Assembly (NCBI GenBank): GCA_038087015.1
Contig: JASBNA010000063.1
Location: 1-64,000 of the forward strand
Direction of reading: 5' to 3'
Origin: Cerrena zonata
Taxonomy: Eukaryota; Basidiomycota; Agaricomycetes; Polyporales; Cerrenaceae
Length of the DNA: 64,000 bases
Below, one piece after another: positions 1 through 10,307 of this stretch (positions are counted from its first letter, which is position 1; each line of letters opens with the position of its first letter). The notes under the pieces were generated by a model. The model saw nothing but the letters and a program-made list of their open reading frames with translations, searched no databases and had not been told where the DNA came from. A program made the position numbers and the translations under genes.

Positions 1-251
1 TATTCATAAGTGGATTGTTTTTTCATACTTTAGTAAAACAATTGCCAAAACGCTTAGACCTACCATTGCAACTATTGGCCCACTAGGATTGTAGGAGCAA
101 ATTGACGAGTATGAATAATTTGACATCTTCGTAAACGAAGAATGCGGCCATTTCATTCCTTTAAGGAATTTTAGATTGCAAAAAATTATTTAAAAACATT
201 TATTGAGTTACACAAATTCATTTAAATCATAGCTTACGATAAAAGGACTAC
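1..251. other. Intergenic flank at left edge
   Basis: AT-rich sequence downstream of the monooxygenase gene that ends at 252. It contains no plausible start-to-stop reading frame and no tRNA-like B box. It is presumably the 3' region of that gene plus the far flank of a gene outside the window. Confidence 0.5.
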
Positions 252-2255
252 TTAGTTATTATCTTGCTTCAAGAAACCCCTTTCTTGGGCTACAATTCTT
301 AAAGCCAATTTCTTAGAATAATATCTTGATACAGCCAAATTACCACCCATATAGTAAAAATTTGGATGACCTGAATCTCTCCACATGGTTTTAAATTCAC
401 CTTCTTCATCAAGGCCCCAAACAGGGTTCAATTTATCAGCAACCTGATCACCAAAAATACGTCTTGCAGTATCACGCATGTTCGAGTAACCAGTAGCTAA
501 CACCACGATAGCCAAATTATTTACTTCAGTACCATCGGTAAATACAACGCCATTTTCAGTAAAATGATCAATGGAAACCCCTTGTTTAATATTGATTTTA
601 CCATCTGCAAGTAATTTAGAACAACCAACATCAATGTAATAACCACCACCTCTTCTAAAATATTTACCGAAAAGTCCTGTACCACCATAACCGGCATCTA
701 ATTTAAAGCCAGCCTTAGTTAAAGATTCTTGTAAATCTTTTTCTAGGTGACAAATTTTACGATACTGTTGTTGTTGAATCAAGTTTAACAATTTCATTGG
801 AAATGAATTCAAATACAAATCAGCAATTTCCGTTGGAGGACCATCTTCTTCGTATAATCCTTCAGTAGTTACTCTTAAACCGATTTCACTATTAATAACA
901 CAGGTTGAAGATCTTTGAACAATAATAGGTTTAGCACCTTGTTCATAAAAATCTTGAGCAATATCATGACCTGAATTACAACAACCAAGGACAATGGCAT
1001 TTTCACCTTGAAACATTTTACCAGTATTATGTTGAGAAGAATGAACAATTTTACCCTTAAATAAGTGTTCATTTTTAAAATGAGGGATATTTGGTTCACC
1101 AGAATGACCGGTAGCCATAATTAAATGTTTTGGATTTAAATAAGTAACTTCAGCAGAATCATTATCAACCATTTTAACTTTCCAAACCCCATTGTTAAAT
1201 TCACAACCACAAACTGTTTTATTAGTCCAATAGCTCAATTCCATTGATTGAGCATAATGATCAAACCAATCACCTAGCTTATCCTTTGGAGTGAAAATGG
1301 GCCAATTAGGAGGGAAGTTCAAATAAGCCAAATGATCATACCAAACAGGATCATGTAAAACCAAAAATTTATATCTATTTCTCCAATTATCACCAATTTT
1401 TGGATTTTTTTCCACAATTAAGCAATCAATGCCCATCATTTTCAATCTAGCAGCGGTATTCAACCCACCTTGACCACCACCAACAATCAAAACAGTGGGG
1501 TTTTTATTGTCACCCCATTTAAAGTCTTCTTGTCTATTTTCCAACCAAGAAGTTCTACCCTTATGTTGACCATGATTGACCCCTTCAGGTCTACGTTTCC
1601 CAATTTTTTCTTCATTCCCACGAATGTTTTCCAACCCAGTGAAAACAGACAAGGCTTTTAAAGTATTGTTGACGGCAACGAAACGAATACACCCAATCCC
1701 GAAACCAAAATTATTCTCCCAATTAACAACGACTTGAAGCCATTCAATTGGAATTGGATTAGACTCAGTGGCAGGATGAATCGTCTGGACACTGATACTA
1801 TTTTCAAATCTCATATCAGCTTTAGTATTGACCGTTAAATTTTTCAAATTAAAAGACGATTGCTGGGACTTAAGAGCATGTTTGATTTTATCAAATCCAT
1901 GATATTGATGATAATCCCAAGAAAGAGATAAATGGTCTTTCCAAGAAGCATGAGGAACAAACAAATCATTGATTTGACCATTGTTGAACTTGGTACACCA
2001 ATCATTAGCCAAATCCAATAAGTTTGATTTATACAAATCAGGAGTTGGGGTTTCTTTCCCATAGATCTTATCAATCGGGATATCGTTATCATAAGGTTGG
2101 TAGACAAGAGGAGGGTTTATTTGATCTGCCATATCGGCAGTTGCCCTTGATTTATTCAGACCTGGCTGTAAAAGAGAGGCATCTCTCAAATGGCCAATGA
2201 CTGACTCGTCCGGTATTGGACTTGGAGCACGGGGGGAACTAATAGCTTCTAACAT
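252..2255 (-). CDS. FAD-dependent monooxygenase, FMO-like
   Basis: A 667-residue flavoprotein monooxygenase. The first ~210 residues look like an NTF2/SnoaL-type fold. The catalytic half follows: FAD-binding GGGQGG at residues 259-264, an FMO-type F-K-G-x-x-x-H box at 399-405, an NADPH-binding GCCNSG at 424-429, and a late ATGY motif. This is the layout of fungal 600-650 residue flavin monooxygenases, which use NADPH and O2 to oxidise small organic substrates; the substrate here cannot be read from sequence. The ATG at 2255 is the first in frame; a second Met at residue 42 is possible. There is no signal peptide, so it is probably cytosolic. The upstream DNA carries G-rich elements near 2379-2400. 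Family assignment is firm, function open. Confidence 0.85.
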   Translation of the reverse strand: MLEAISSPRAPSPIPDESVIGHLRDASLLQPGLNKSRATADMADQINPPLVYQPYDNDIPIDKIYGKETPTPDLYKSNLLDLANDWCTKFNNGQINDLFVPHASWKDHLSLSWDYHQYHGFDKIKHALKSQQSSFNLKNLTVNTKADMRFENSISVQTIHPATESNPIPIEWLQVVVNWENNFGFGIGCIRFVAVNNTLKALSVFTGLENIRGNEEKIGKRRPEGVNHGQHKGRTSWLENRQEDFKWGDNKNPTVLIVGGGQGGLNTAARLKMMGIDCLIVEKNPKIGDNWRNRYKFLVLHDPVWYDHLAYLNFPPNWPIFTPKDKLGDWFDHYAQSMELSYWTNKTVCGCEFNNGVWKVKMVDNDSAEVTYLNPKHLIMATGHSGEPNIPHFKNEHLFKGKIVHSSQHNTGKMFQGENAIVLGCCNSGHDIAQDFYEQGAKPIIVQRSSTCVINSEIGLRVTTEGLYEEDGPPTEIADLYLNSFPMKLLNLIQQQQYRKICHLEKDLQESLTKAGFKLDAGYGGTGLFGKYFRRGGGYYIDVGCSKLLADGKINIKQGVSIDHFTENGVVFTDGTEVNNLAIVVLATGYSNMRDTARRIFGDQVADKLNPVWGLDEEGEFKTMWRDSGHPNFYYMGGNLAVSRYYSKKLALRIVAQERGFLKQDNN

Positions 2256-3349
2256 GATTTACTGATGTTGAAATTTATTACCACCATCATTTACTGGATT
2301 CATCAAGCCCAATTTATACCATTGCCAAACGAACTTAACTCCATCACTCTATATATCTACAGATAAGTCTCGGAGTTGAAGTGGGGGCCGGTTGGGGGAA
2401 GAATACTCGGTTGAGAACAAAGTTTGCAGCCAGTAACTGTAACAAACGAGAACAGCAACAGATGAGGGGATTTGTTTCGGGCTTTTGATCGTAACTCATG
2501 ACAGACAAGATAATGGTCTCAGCTGACTGAGTGATTTATGTGCTGTAGAGCAATAACCTTGTTTCAATTGTTCGTTAGACTATGATCTGTTTGTGCATTG
2601 CCAACAGATTCCCCTCCTCCTCCTCTTCCTCTTCCCGAGAGACTGGGGGTACGGGTGTCAGCTCCCGGATAACGAATGTGGGGGCAAAGGTTGTTGCAAC
2701 ACCAAATAAGGAGTTTCTCCTCAAGAAAGATAAGTATATAAAGCGTACCAAATACCGACTTTGGTTTCGGAAGGATAACCCAGCCGAGTGGAGGATTGTC
2801 GCTATGGGAAGAAGGAATACTTGTATGCTTAGTAGTAAGATCTTTATTGTAAGCCCTTCCGCATGGATAAGTATAAGCCTGAACCTTGCTAATTGGGGTA
2901 GTCTATCTCAACAAATTACTATTTTGATAATTCACACTCTTTTGATATACTATTTTGATAATTCATACTGATGAATCAATTTCAGAGTAAGCTTTTAAGA
3001 AGTGCTTTTAAATTTTTTATGTACTAGTTTTTTGAAACGCGATATAGAACCCTTACATGCCACAGTGTCTAATGACCAATCAAGTAGCAGAGTTATGAAT
3101 CAATTGAAAGCTTACTAATACCATTTAGGTAATTTTAACTTCAATTGATGCGAAAATTATGCATTCAACTGTGGTTCATACCGTTCGCTTAATAACGGTT
3201 GATTCAAGCAGCCAATAGGGCAGTCAAGAAGACTGTCCAGAGACTCGAGTCAACATCCACGAGCATGAACCACACTTTTCAAATTCCTATAAATAACCCT
3301 TATAAATAACCCCCAAGTATTCTTTGGAATGTAGTTAGCTCACCAAAAA
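2256..3349. other. Intergenic region, 1.1 kb divergent promoter
   Basis: Lies between the divergent monooxygenase and OsmC genes. Near the monooxygenase start are G-rich runs (about 2379-2400) resembling Mig1/STRE-type C2H2 sites. A (CTC)n-rich patch lies near 2610-2635, and a 17-nt unit (ACTATTTTGATAATTCA) is repeated at about 2921 and 2949. A 129-codon open frame at 2582-2971 is not convincing as a gene. Confidence 0.5.
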
Positions 3350-3883
3350 ATGTTAAGAAGTATTTTGAAACCACAACTTAATAAAGTTCCAATTAGAAAG
3401 TTCTCATCCACCACCGTTAAAAGTTCATTGTCTCTTAGCTTACGCGGTAACTCAAATGGATATATACAAAAATTAGAGACGCTTGGAGGGGGTAAGGCTC
3501 ATGTTATTCAAAACGATTTATTTGAAGAATTAGGGGGAACCGATCTTCATCCCGATCCAATCCATCATTTATTCTCAAGTGTTTCTGGCTGTCAAAATAT
3601 TACTGCTAAAAAAGTTTCCGAGGATTTAGGTATTAAAATTGGAAAAGCCGATATTCAAACTGACTCCAGTTTATCTCTTGTCTTGAAAGATCCGAAAAAA
3701 TATCCTGGTTTCAAAATTGATACTTTGAAAGTAGTTTATGAAGTTGAAACTAATGCTACCGATGAACAATTTGACCAATTAAGAGAGCTAACTGAAGAAT
3801 TGTGTCCAATTGCTCAAGTGTTTATCAATTCTAAAGGTCTTCAATTCGATAGTATTTGGGTTAAAAAACCTTTGATTGAATAG
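3350..3883 (+). CDS. OsmC/Ohr-family protein, probably mitochondrial
   Basis: A 177-residue protein. The first ~25 residues (starting MLRSILKPQL, rich in Arg, Lys and Ser, no acidic residues) look like a mitochondrial presequence. The rest is an OsmC-like domain with the two cysteines expected of the family, one in the SGCQN helix start and one in ELCP. Bacterial OsmC/Ohr proteins reduce organic hydroperoxides using such a pair; fungal members are poorly studied, so peroxide defence in mitochondria is inference. Start chosen at the ATG that follows AAAAA. Upstream to about 3290 there are two copies of a CCTATAAATAACCC-like element overlapping a TATA-like sequence. Confidence 0.85.
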   Translation: MLRSILKPQLNKVPIRKFSSTTVKSSLSLSLRGNSNGYIQKLETLGGGKAHVIQNDLFEELGGTDLHPDPIHHLFSSVSGCQNITAKKVSEDLGIKIGKADIQTDSSLSLVLKDPKKYPGFKIDTLKVVYEVETNATDEQFDQLRELTEELCPIAQVFINSKGLQFDSIWVKKPLIE

Positions 3884-4556
3884 GTTTATACTGTATAAAT
3901 AGAACATTTGAACACTTAAAACCTTGTAAGATTATCAGATCCATCGATTTTCTCAATAGTGTACTTATTTCAACAAAAACTAATAAAAGATTTTACAATG
4001 CAATAGCCTTGACATCATGGAGAAATTGAAGATCCATTTACGAAGTTCGGCAGGTGCAAATCTCTCGACGTCCTCCGATTGGCTGAGATGCTACTTCTCT
4101 GGTCGACTCTAATGAACAATCTACAGCAGCTGCATTAAATCACGGCATTTGAAAGAAAAGGTGGATTCAATTCGTTCTTAATGAAACAAAGCCTTCGTAT
4201 TCTTAACCTTTAATCTGTCAAAATTATTGAGTCTCGGGAATCAAGAAAATACACAAAACGCACCCCGATAGCCGTATATACTATATTTAACACCTATACG
4301 GCCAATTGAAATTCCCAAGTACCATAAAATGTAACAAAGTTCCTTTAAAAAATTATTACAAAAATGATGACAATTGATAATTTTGCCTTCGGAGTCTGTA
4401 GAGTTACTTTTTTGCCCATTTGACATTCTATTGGTTTATTTTGAAAGATGATCCGATCCGATCAGATAATGCTGATGGAGCATCGGGGTACTTGTCTATT
4501 ATTTATACTCTGGGAAATCTTTTTTGGAACTTAGGATATTGCCTACCCTTTAAGAA
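3884..4556. other. Intergenic region upstream of OPT gene
   Basis: Holds the OsmC 3' end and the oligopeptide transporter promoter. A CCAAT-type box (GATTGGCTG) lies at about 4078 and GATC/GATAA-rich sequence at 4445-4470 could bind GATA factors. Short open frames on both strands show no protein-like composition. Confidence 0.4.
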
Positions 4557-7073
4557 ATGTCTGACGAAAAGATCGAAGATAAAACTGAATTCACTCACTC
4601 AACTTACCAGGCAGACTATAGACATGTTTTGTACGAGAAATTGGGACATGCTGATGTTGTTGATTCAAAAATAGAAGACGCCGAATATATTTATGCTAAA
4701 ACTGTCGAGTTGTCTCTTGATAAATCAATCGAAATATTGAACAATTGTCTTGTGTACCATGAAGGTGATCCTAATTTCCCTTTAGAAGATTATGAATTAA
4801 TTGAAAAGTTGGTTAAAGGGTGTGATGTTGATCTGTGCTATGATGATTACGTTTTTCAGGTAAAAATGTACGCTGCTCTCAACGAATACCATTCGCCATA
4901 TCCAGAAGTAAGAGCAATAAGCTCTCCCCGTGATGATCCAACTCTTCCTTGTGAAACTTTCAGAGCTTACTTATTAGGTATTTTTTGGTGTCTAGTTGGT
5001 ACCGGAGTAAATGAATTATTTTCAAGAAGAAATCCTTCCATCTCAATTTCGGCATCGGTTTGTCAAATGTTAATGTATCCAAGTGGGCTAATCCTTGAAC
5101 GTATCTTACCAGATTGGGGGATCACCATTTTTGGGACTAGACATTCTTTAAACCCTGGGCCTTGGAACTATAAAGAGCAAATGTTCGCTACCGTTATGTT
5201 TGACATTGCAATTGGTGGTATGTACGTTGGTTATAATTTTTATGTGGAAAAATTGAAAATTTTCTATGGTAACACTTATATTACTATTGGTTATCAAATC
5301 TTAATATCCTTGGCTACCCAATTATTTGGTTTGGGATTTGCTGGGCTACTTCGAAGGATAGTCATTTATCCTGTCAGAGCTGTTTGGCCAACAATTTTAC
5401 CAACGCTTGCTCTTAACAGAGCTTTATTAACAAAAGAAAAGAAAGAAGTTATCAACGGCTGGAGCATAACCAGATACCGTCTATTCTTCCTCTTATTTGC
5501 AATTTCTTTCGTTTATTTATGGTTCCCAAATTTTATCTTTCAAGCTTTAAGTTATTTCAATTGGATGACTTGGATTGCACCCGAAAACTTCAATCTTACA
5601 ACAATAACTGGCTCAATGCAAGGTTTGGGTCTTAACCCGATCACTTCATTTGATTGGAACTTTGTTGGTTATTGGCTTCCTTTAGCATTTCCATTTTATA
5701 CATATATGAATATGATGATTGGTATGTTTATTGGTTTCATAATTATCGTCGCCATGTATTACAGCAACTATAAGTGGACTGCTTATTTACCAATTAATGA
5801 TAATAACGTTTATACAAATACTGGGGAGTTGTACTCGGTAAATTCCATTTTAACCAATAGTAAGTTTGATCTTAAAAAGTATAAAGAATATGGCCCTCCA
5901 TATTTAACTGCTGGTAATTTATTGGTTTATGGTGCAAATTGCGCATTATACACATTTATGATTCCTTACGTATTCTTTACTGAAAGAAAAGGTCTTTGGG
6001 ACTCTGTTAAATCTTTAAAAGAAATAAAAAATCTCAAGTCTTCAGAGTTCAAGCATTTCAATGATCCTCATTCAAGAATGATTCTTAAATATAAAGAAGT
6101 CCCCGATTGGTGCTTTTTTGTAATAATGATTGTCGCTTTTGTTTTTGCAGTATTAGCAGCAGAAGTTTATGCTACCGATACTCCAGTGTGGGGTATTGTA
6201 TTAATGATTGGTATAAATGCTGTATTTGTAATTCCCTTATGTGTCATTTACGCCGTCACTGGTTATTACTTCAATCTCGAAGTGTTCGTGGAATTAATAA
6301 TTGGTTATGCCTTACCCGGAAACTCAAACGCTTTTATGGGTTTAAAAGCCTTGGGTTATAATATTACCGGTCAAGCACTGCAATACGTTTATGATCAAAA
6401 AATGGCCCACTACGCCAAAGTACCTCCAAGAGCCGTTTTCCGGGGTCAGTTGTTTGGTACTATATTCCAAATAATTGCTTCGTTGTGTGTAATTAACTGG
6501 GAAATCTATGATTTAAAAGGTATTTGTACCGAAGATCAGCCAAATAAATTCACTTGTCCGAGTGAAACATCTTATTACTCGTCTTCTGTGTTTTGGGGTG
6601 TTATTGGGCCAAAGCGAGTTTTCAACAAATTATATCCGATATTGCCCTACTGCTTCTTGATAGGATTCGTTTTAGCAATAATCTGTCTTTTAATCAGACA
6701 TTATTTCTTTAAACAAACCCGTTGGTTCCAACCTGCTGTAATAATAGGTGGTCTTTTTAACTATGCCCCGTTCAACTTGAGTTACTTTATCCCTGGTTTT
6801 TATCTCTGTTTTGCGTTCAACCATTATATAAAGAAAAAGTATACTGCTTGGTGGGAAAAGTATACCTACGTTATATCTTCTGCTCTTGACGCAGGTGTAG
6901 CCCTTGGTGGAATTATTATATTTTTTGCGGTTCAATATAAAGAAGTGAGCATCAATTGGTGGGGTAACTCTGTTTCTTATTCTGGTACAGATGCTGGATT
7001 ATTCAAAACCTCTTTGAAAGATGCTTCATCTGCACCAGATGGTTACTTCGGTATAAGGAAAAATGAGTTCTAA
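4557..7073 (+). CDS. Oligopeptide transporter, OPT family
   Basis: An 838-residue polytopic membrane protein of the OPT family, which imports tri- to octapeptides with protons across the plasma membrane. Family marks are visible: an acidic soluble N-terminus of ~130 residues, the NPG motif at residues 199-201 followed by PWNYKEQ, the KVPPR box at 621-625, and about 12-16 hydrophobic segments, the last ending near residue 790. Length fits yeast OPT1-type proteins (about 780-900). The ATG at 4557 gives MSDEKIEDK and is preceded by AAGAA. CUG-clade yeasts carry several OPT paralogues, so I do not assign a number. Candida relatives are induced on protein or peptide nitrogen; that control is not proven here. 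Confidence 0.93.
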   Translation: MSDEKIEDKTEFTHSTYQADYRHVLYEKLGHADVVDSKIEDAEYIYAKTVELSLDKSIEILNNCLVYHEGDPNFPLEDYELIEKLVKGCDVDLCYDDYVFQVKMYAALNEYHSPYPEVRAISSPRDDPTLPCETFRAYLLGIFWCLVGTGVNELFSRRNPSISISASVCQMLMYPSGLILERILPDWGITIFGTRHSLNPGPWNYKEQMFATVMFDIAIGGMYVGYNFYVEKLKIFYGNTYITIGYQILISLATQLFGLGFAGLLRRIVIYPVRAVWPTILPTLALNRALLTKEKKEVINGWSITRYRLFFLLFAISFVYLWFPNFIFQALSYFNWMTWIAPENFNLTTITGSMQGLGLNPITSFDWNFVGYWLPLAFPFYTYMNMMIGMFIGFIIIVAMYYSNYKWTAYLPINDNNVYTNTGELYSVNSILTNSKFDLKKYKEYGPPYLTAGNLLVYGANCALYTFMIPYVFFTERKGLWDSVKSLKEIKNLKSSEFKHFNDPHSRMILKYKEVPDWCFFVIMIVAFVFAVLAAEVYATDTPVWGIVLMIGINAVFVIPLCVIYAVTGYYFNLEVFVELIIGYALPGNSNAFMGLKALGYNITGQALQYVYDQKMAHYAKVPPRAVFRGQLFGTIFQIIASLCVINWEIYDLKGICTEDQPNKFTCPSETSYYSSSVFWGVIGPKRVFNKLYPILPYCFLIGFVLAIICLLIRHYFFKQTRWFQPAVIIGGLFNYAPFNLSYFIPGFYLCFAFNHYIKKKYTAWWEKYTYVISSALDAGVALGGIIIFFAVQYKEVSINWWGNSVSYSGTDAGLFKTSLKDASSAPDGYFGIRKNEF

Positions 7074-7383
7074 TCTATTTACTTGAATATATTGTTACAT
7101 GGTTGCGAATTTTGTAGTTTTGTTGCAAAATATGCAGGAGTTGGTCCCGAAATACCCAAATATGTAAAAATGAAGATTGAAAAAAGCAACTACTTTTTGG
7201 TTGAACTTTCTAACTAAAGTCGCTGTACCTTATTAATATTACGGTCCGACTCGGCTTAAGGTAAACGTCATACGTTAATTGATATTTGTGCTCCAAAGAA
7301 GGTCATTTACATCTACATTCATAATTTTAATTCAGGTATTTTATTAAAGCATTAATGTAAAGTAATACTTAGCTCAGCATTAT
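7074..7383. other. Intergenic, convergent 3' ends
   Basis: AT-rich gap between the 3' ends of the oligopeptide transporter and the Rds1-type gene. No further gene or structured element is seen. Confidence 0.4.
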
Positions 7384-8610
7384 CTAGCCGGCTTGGTATA
7401 CTGCAGGACCAGCCACAACGTGTTCATTAAGCTTAGAAACATTAAAAGCAGTAATTGGTACTTTTTCATCAACCAAAGCAACGAAGGCAGTACCATTTAC
7501 AATTGTATTATTAGTATTAGGGAAAACAGTAGCATTTGGCTGCAAGGCCCAACCAGTATTATTAGAAGTTAAATGGAGCTCGGTATAGGTTGTATTCAAT
7601 TGGGAAAGCCATGCTGCATATCTAGGAGGACCTTTAGCAAGACTGGTTGTTCTATAGAGCTTTTCGGCTTCATCATCGTCATAATCAGAATCAAGAATGC
7701 TAGTTCCATTGAAGTGTTTGGTTGTACTACCATTAAATTCACCGGCATTGGTGTAATTGATATTGATAGCATCTTTAACCGGTTTCCACCCGACTGGCAA
7801 GCCAGGCTCTTCCCATGCGAACTCAACTCTTCTACCTGGCTTAGTCAAGGTATTGTTAACGGTGGAAATAGCAGGACGTGCTCCGGTAGAGTTACTCAAG
7901 GCATCGGGTCCATTTAAGATTTTCAAAGCTGGGAAATTTTCAAATTCAATTTTTGGATTACGAGCAGGACATGAGGTGATATATGGGGCTAATAAAGTCC
8001 ATTGGAACGATTGCGAAATCCCGACAATAAAATCATAAGGCATTGCACTCAATCCTTGGAATTGACGGAAAGCAAATTGTTGACGTGCTTCTGTCGTGAT
8101 CGACTCAGTTAATAAACTAGCGGCAGCTCTCGAATCAAGGTGACTTAAAAATCCGTAGACACCACTTTCACCGTATCTAGTCAACTGCTGGGTGAAGGAC
8201 ACGAATTCAGGAACGGTTTCGAATGGATAAGTGTAGTTACAACGAGTTGGAGATGATTCCCCTAACATATTCGAAATCAACTGGGCATGTCCCTCTTCCT
8301 GAATGGCCATAAAGTGAATAAGGTCACGGTCAGCAGATGTTAAACCAGCATCTTCAAAGTCTTCTGCTGAAAACTTAGCAAGTCCGTAGTTGAAAAGATC
8401 TAACTCGATATATTCTTGGTTCAAACCAACAAGAAGAGATTGGTAATCGAAGTCGGAAAGAGGACGATAATCAGGAACAGTTGAATTATCAGTTCCATTA
8501 CCACCAGAAGGAGTATATGGTTGAATCAAATCAGCGTACGGATCATTTGGATTATCCACTGGGTAGGATACAACCAAAGTAAGCAAGTTCAAGAAAATGG
8601 CTAAAATCAT
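7384..8610 (-). CDS. Secreted ferritin-fold protein, Rds1-like
   Basis: A 408-residue protein starting at the first ATG (8610). Residues 1-15 form a signal peptide (MILAIFLNLL then SYP). Residues ~50-210 form a ferritin-like domain of the type in S. pombe Rds1. Candidate metal ligands are E66/E69, the ExxH pair E105 and H108, and E169/E174. The last ~200 residues are rich in N-x-S/T sites, implying glycosylation and secretion or wall location. There is no clear hydrophobic GPI tail. Rds1 relatives respond to starvation or stress; catalytic activity is not established. The reading frame continues nine codons further but without an ATG. A TATA box at 8668-8678 lies about 60 bp upstream. Confidence 0.8.
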   Translation of the reverse strand: MILAIFLNLLTLVVSYPVDNPNDPYADLIQPYTPSGGNGTDNSTVPDYRPLSDFDYQSLLVGLNQEYIELDLFNYGLAKFSAEDFEDAGLTSADRDLIHFMAIQEEGHAQLISNMLGESSPTRCNYTYPFETVPEFVSFTQQLTRYGESGVYGFLSHLDSRAAASLLTESITTEARQQFAFRQFQGLSAMPYDFIVGISQSFQWTLLAPYITSCPARNPKIEFENFPALKILNGPDALSNSTGARPAISTVNNTLTKPGRRVEFAWEEPGLPVGWKPVKDAININYTNAGEFNGSTTKHFNGTSILDSDYDDDEAEKLYRTTSLAKGPPRYAAWLSQLNTTYTELHLTSNNTGWALQPNATVFPNTNNTIVNGTAFVALVDEKVPITAFNVSKLNEHVVAGPAVYQAG

Positions 8611-8982
8611 GTTAATGACAATAATGTCTACAACCAATCTACCATCCGAATGAATGGCAAATGCAGCTTATATATAAATTCTTCAGTTCACCGGTAATAC
8701 AAAGCAAGTTTTGCAGTCGAAAACTACTGGACCCGAGTGAGGCTTTTCCGGTGAATAATTTTTAGCAGCAATTTGCGCAAATGGAGCAAAGTCGACAGAA
8801 AACGGTAAATGTCATTTTGCTAAACTGGTAATTAAAATATCGGCTTCCTCTTTTCTTTTTTTGGTTACGGTTTAAGAAACGATTGGCTATTTAGGCTTGC
8901 AACTACATAATGATGATCGAAATAGTTTCGGGTACGTTAATTGCTAGCTATTTATAAGAATAAATTATTAGTAATCCTTGCT
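8611..8982. other. Intergenic, promoter of Rds1-like gene
   Basis: Contains the TATA box and a T-rich stretch near 8849-8865, then the CPR6 3' end. Both flanking genes are on the minus strand. No other feature seen. Confidence 0.4.
8668..8678 (-). promoter_or_regulatory. TATA box of Rds1-like gene
   Basis: TTATATATAAA on the plus strand, 58-68 bp upstream of the ATG at 8610. A strong TATA box fits a regulated, stress-type promoter; the spacing is typical for yeast. Confidence 0.5.
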
Positions 8983-10074
8983 CTAACTAAAGAACTTAGA
9001 CATGGCCTTTTTTTCCTTTTCTTTTCTATTTTTTTTACTGATTTTAACATCATTTAAGCCTTTTAAGATACCACCGTCTTGAGGAGCATATTTCAATGCT
9101 TCTTCTAAACTTCTTTGAGCCCCATCTTCATCTTTAGATAATAATTGGCCCATACCTTTACGGTATAATGCTTTCAGTTTCAGTTTATCATCGATGCCTT
9201 CGGATTCCAAGGCGTTGTTAGCGGCACTCACGGTCTTCTTACCATTTTTCAATTTTAATGCAACCAACGAGGTATTCAAATACAAGGAGGCCTTTAATTT
9301 ATTTAATTCATCAATATCTTCTTGCTTTAAGTCATCAGGGAAATATTCATCCATGAAAGAGCTACCCTTTTCATATTTGGCCAAAGCCACTTTCAAATCC
9401 CCTTTTTGTAAATAAGTTGTACCAATTTGTTTCAAGTGTTTAACTGCATTGAAAACACTTTCTGGGTTATTCACATCGATTTTATCATCATCAACCATGA
9501 ACGCTTCATATACATCACCAGTTCCATCATCAACTGCTTTGGATTGAGGAATGTAATCTTTTGGTAACTCACCACAATCAGCAATAACCCAATCTTCAAC
9601 TGGTTTATCTTGTTCACCCTTTTCACATCTTTCCAATTGACGAACAACTGATTTACCTTCGATGACTTCACCGAAAACAACGTGTTTACCATTCAAATGA
9701 GGAGTTGGAACTGTAGTTATGAAAAACTGAGAACCATTAGTGTTTGGACCGGCATTAGCCATGGATAATAAGAATGGACGATCATGAATCTTGGTGAAAT
9801 TTTCATCTTCGAATTTTTCACCATAAATAGATTCACCACCAGTACCATTACCATTGGTGAAATCCCCACCTTGACACATGAAATCTTTTATAACACGGTG
9901 GAAAGCAGACCCTTTATATGAAAGAGGTTTACCTTGTTTACCTACACCTTTTTCACCAGTACATAATGCACGGAAGTTGTCAGCAGTTTTAGGGACTATA
10001 TCATCATAAAGTTGAAAAACAACGCGGCCCTTGGACTCACCATTGGCAGTTATATCAAAGAAGACTTTACTCAT
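8983..10074 (-). CDS. CPR6: Cyclophilin-40 peptidyl-prolyl isomerase, Hsp90 cochaperone
   Basis: A 363-residue protein with an N-terminal cyclophilin domain (residues 1-~172, including [15 protein letters not shown] and NGSQFFIT) and a C-terminal three-repeat TPR domain (~210-345) ending in a Lys-rich tail. This is the CYP40 architecture of yeast Cpr6/Cpr7, which bind the Hsp90 C-terminus through the TPR clamp and assist client folding in the cytosol. The catalytic Arg and Phe of FHRV and the Trp-region His ([11 protein letters not shown]) are present. Length matches Cpr6 (~371). Start is the first ATG. I saw no perfect heat-shock element in the short promoter; a 17-base A run lies at 10166-10182. 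Confidence 0.92.
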   Translation of the reverse strand: MSKVFFDITANGESKGRVVFQLYDDIVPKTADNFRALCTGEKGVGKQGKPLSYKGSAFHRVIKDFMCQGGDFTNGNGTGGESIYGEKFEDENFTKIHDRPFLLSMANAGPNTNGSQFFITTVPTPHLNGKHVVFGEVIEGKSVVRQLERCEKGEQDKPVEDWVIADCGELPKDYIPQSKAVDDGTGDVYEAFMVDDDKIDVNNPESVFNAVKHLKQIGTTYLQKGDLKVALAKYEKGSSFMDEYFPDDLKQEDIDELNKLKASLYLNTSLVALKLKNGKKTVSAANNALESEGIDDKLKLKALYRKGMGQLLSKDEDGAQRSLEEALKYAPQDGGILKGLNDVKISKKNRKEKEKKAMSKFFS

Positions 10075-10165
10075 TGTCGAAGCGATTGGTATGTGGAGTA
10101 GTATAAGTGTAGAAGTAGTTGTGAAACCCCAGGATTTATATATTCAACAACGTAGAAGTTCATGG

Positions 10166-10182
10166 AAAAAAAAAAAAAAAAA
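10166..10182. repeat. Poly(dA) tract, 17 bases
   Basis: Uninterrupted A run about 90 bp upstream of the CPR6 ATG. Such tracts exclude nucleosomes in yeast promoters. Confidence 0.7.
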
Positions 10183-10307
10183 TCACTTAACTTAGTGCAC
10201 CATCTCAAAACTACAGAGAATAAGATAGAAAAATACTATATTATACGGTATAAGAACTGAAAAGAATTATCATAACAAGTTAATTAGACAAAAATATATT
10301 AGAATGA

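Noticed and set aside
2582..2971. 129-codon open frame in the monooxygenase/OsmC gap
   Set aside because: Begins in a simple CTC-rich stretch giving a Ser run, no recognisable domain and unusual composition; more likely a chance frame in a GC-richer promoter.
10130..10165. Heat-shock element upstream of CPR6
   Set aside because: GAA and TTC triplets near AGAAGTTCATGGAA are not at the required five-base spacing.
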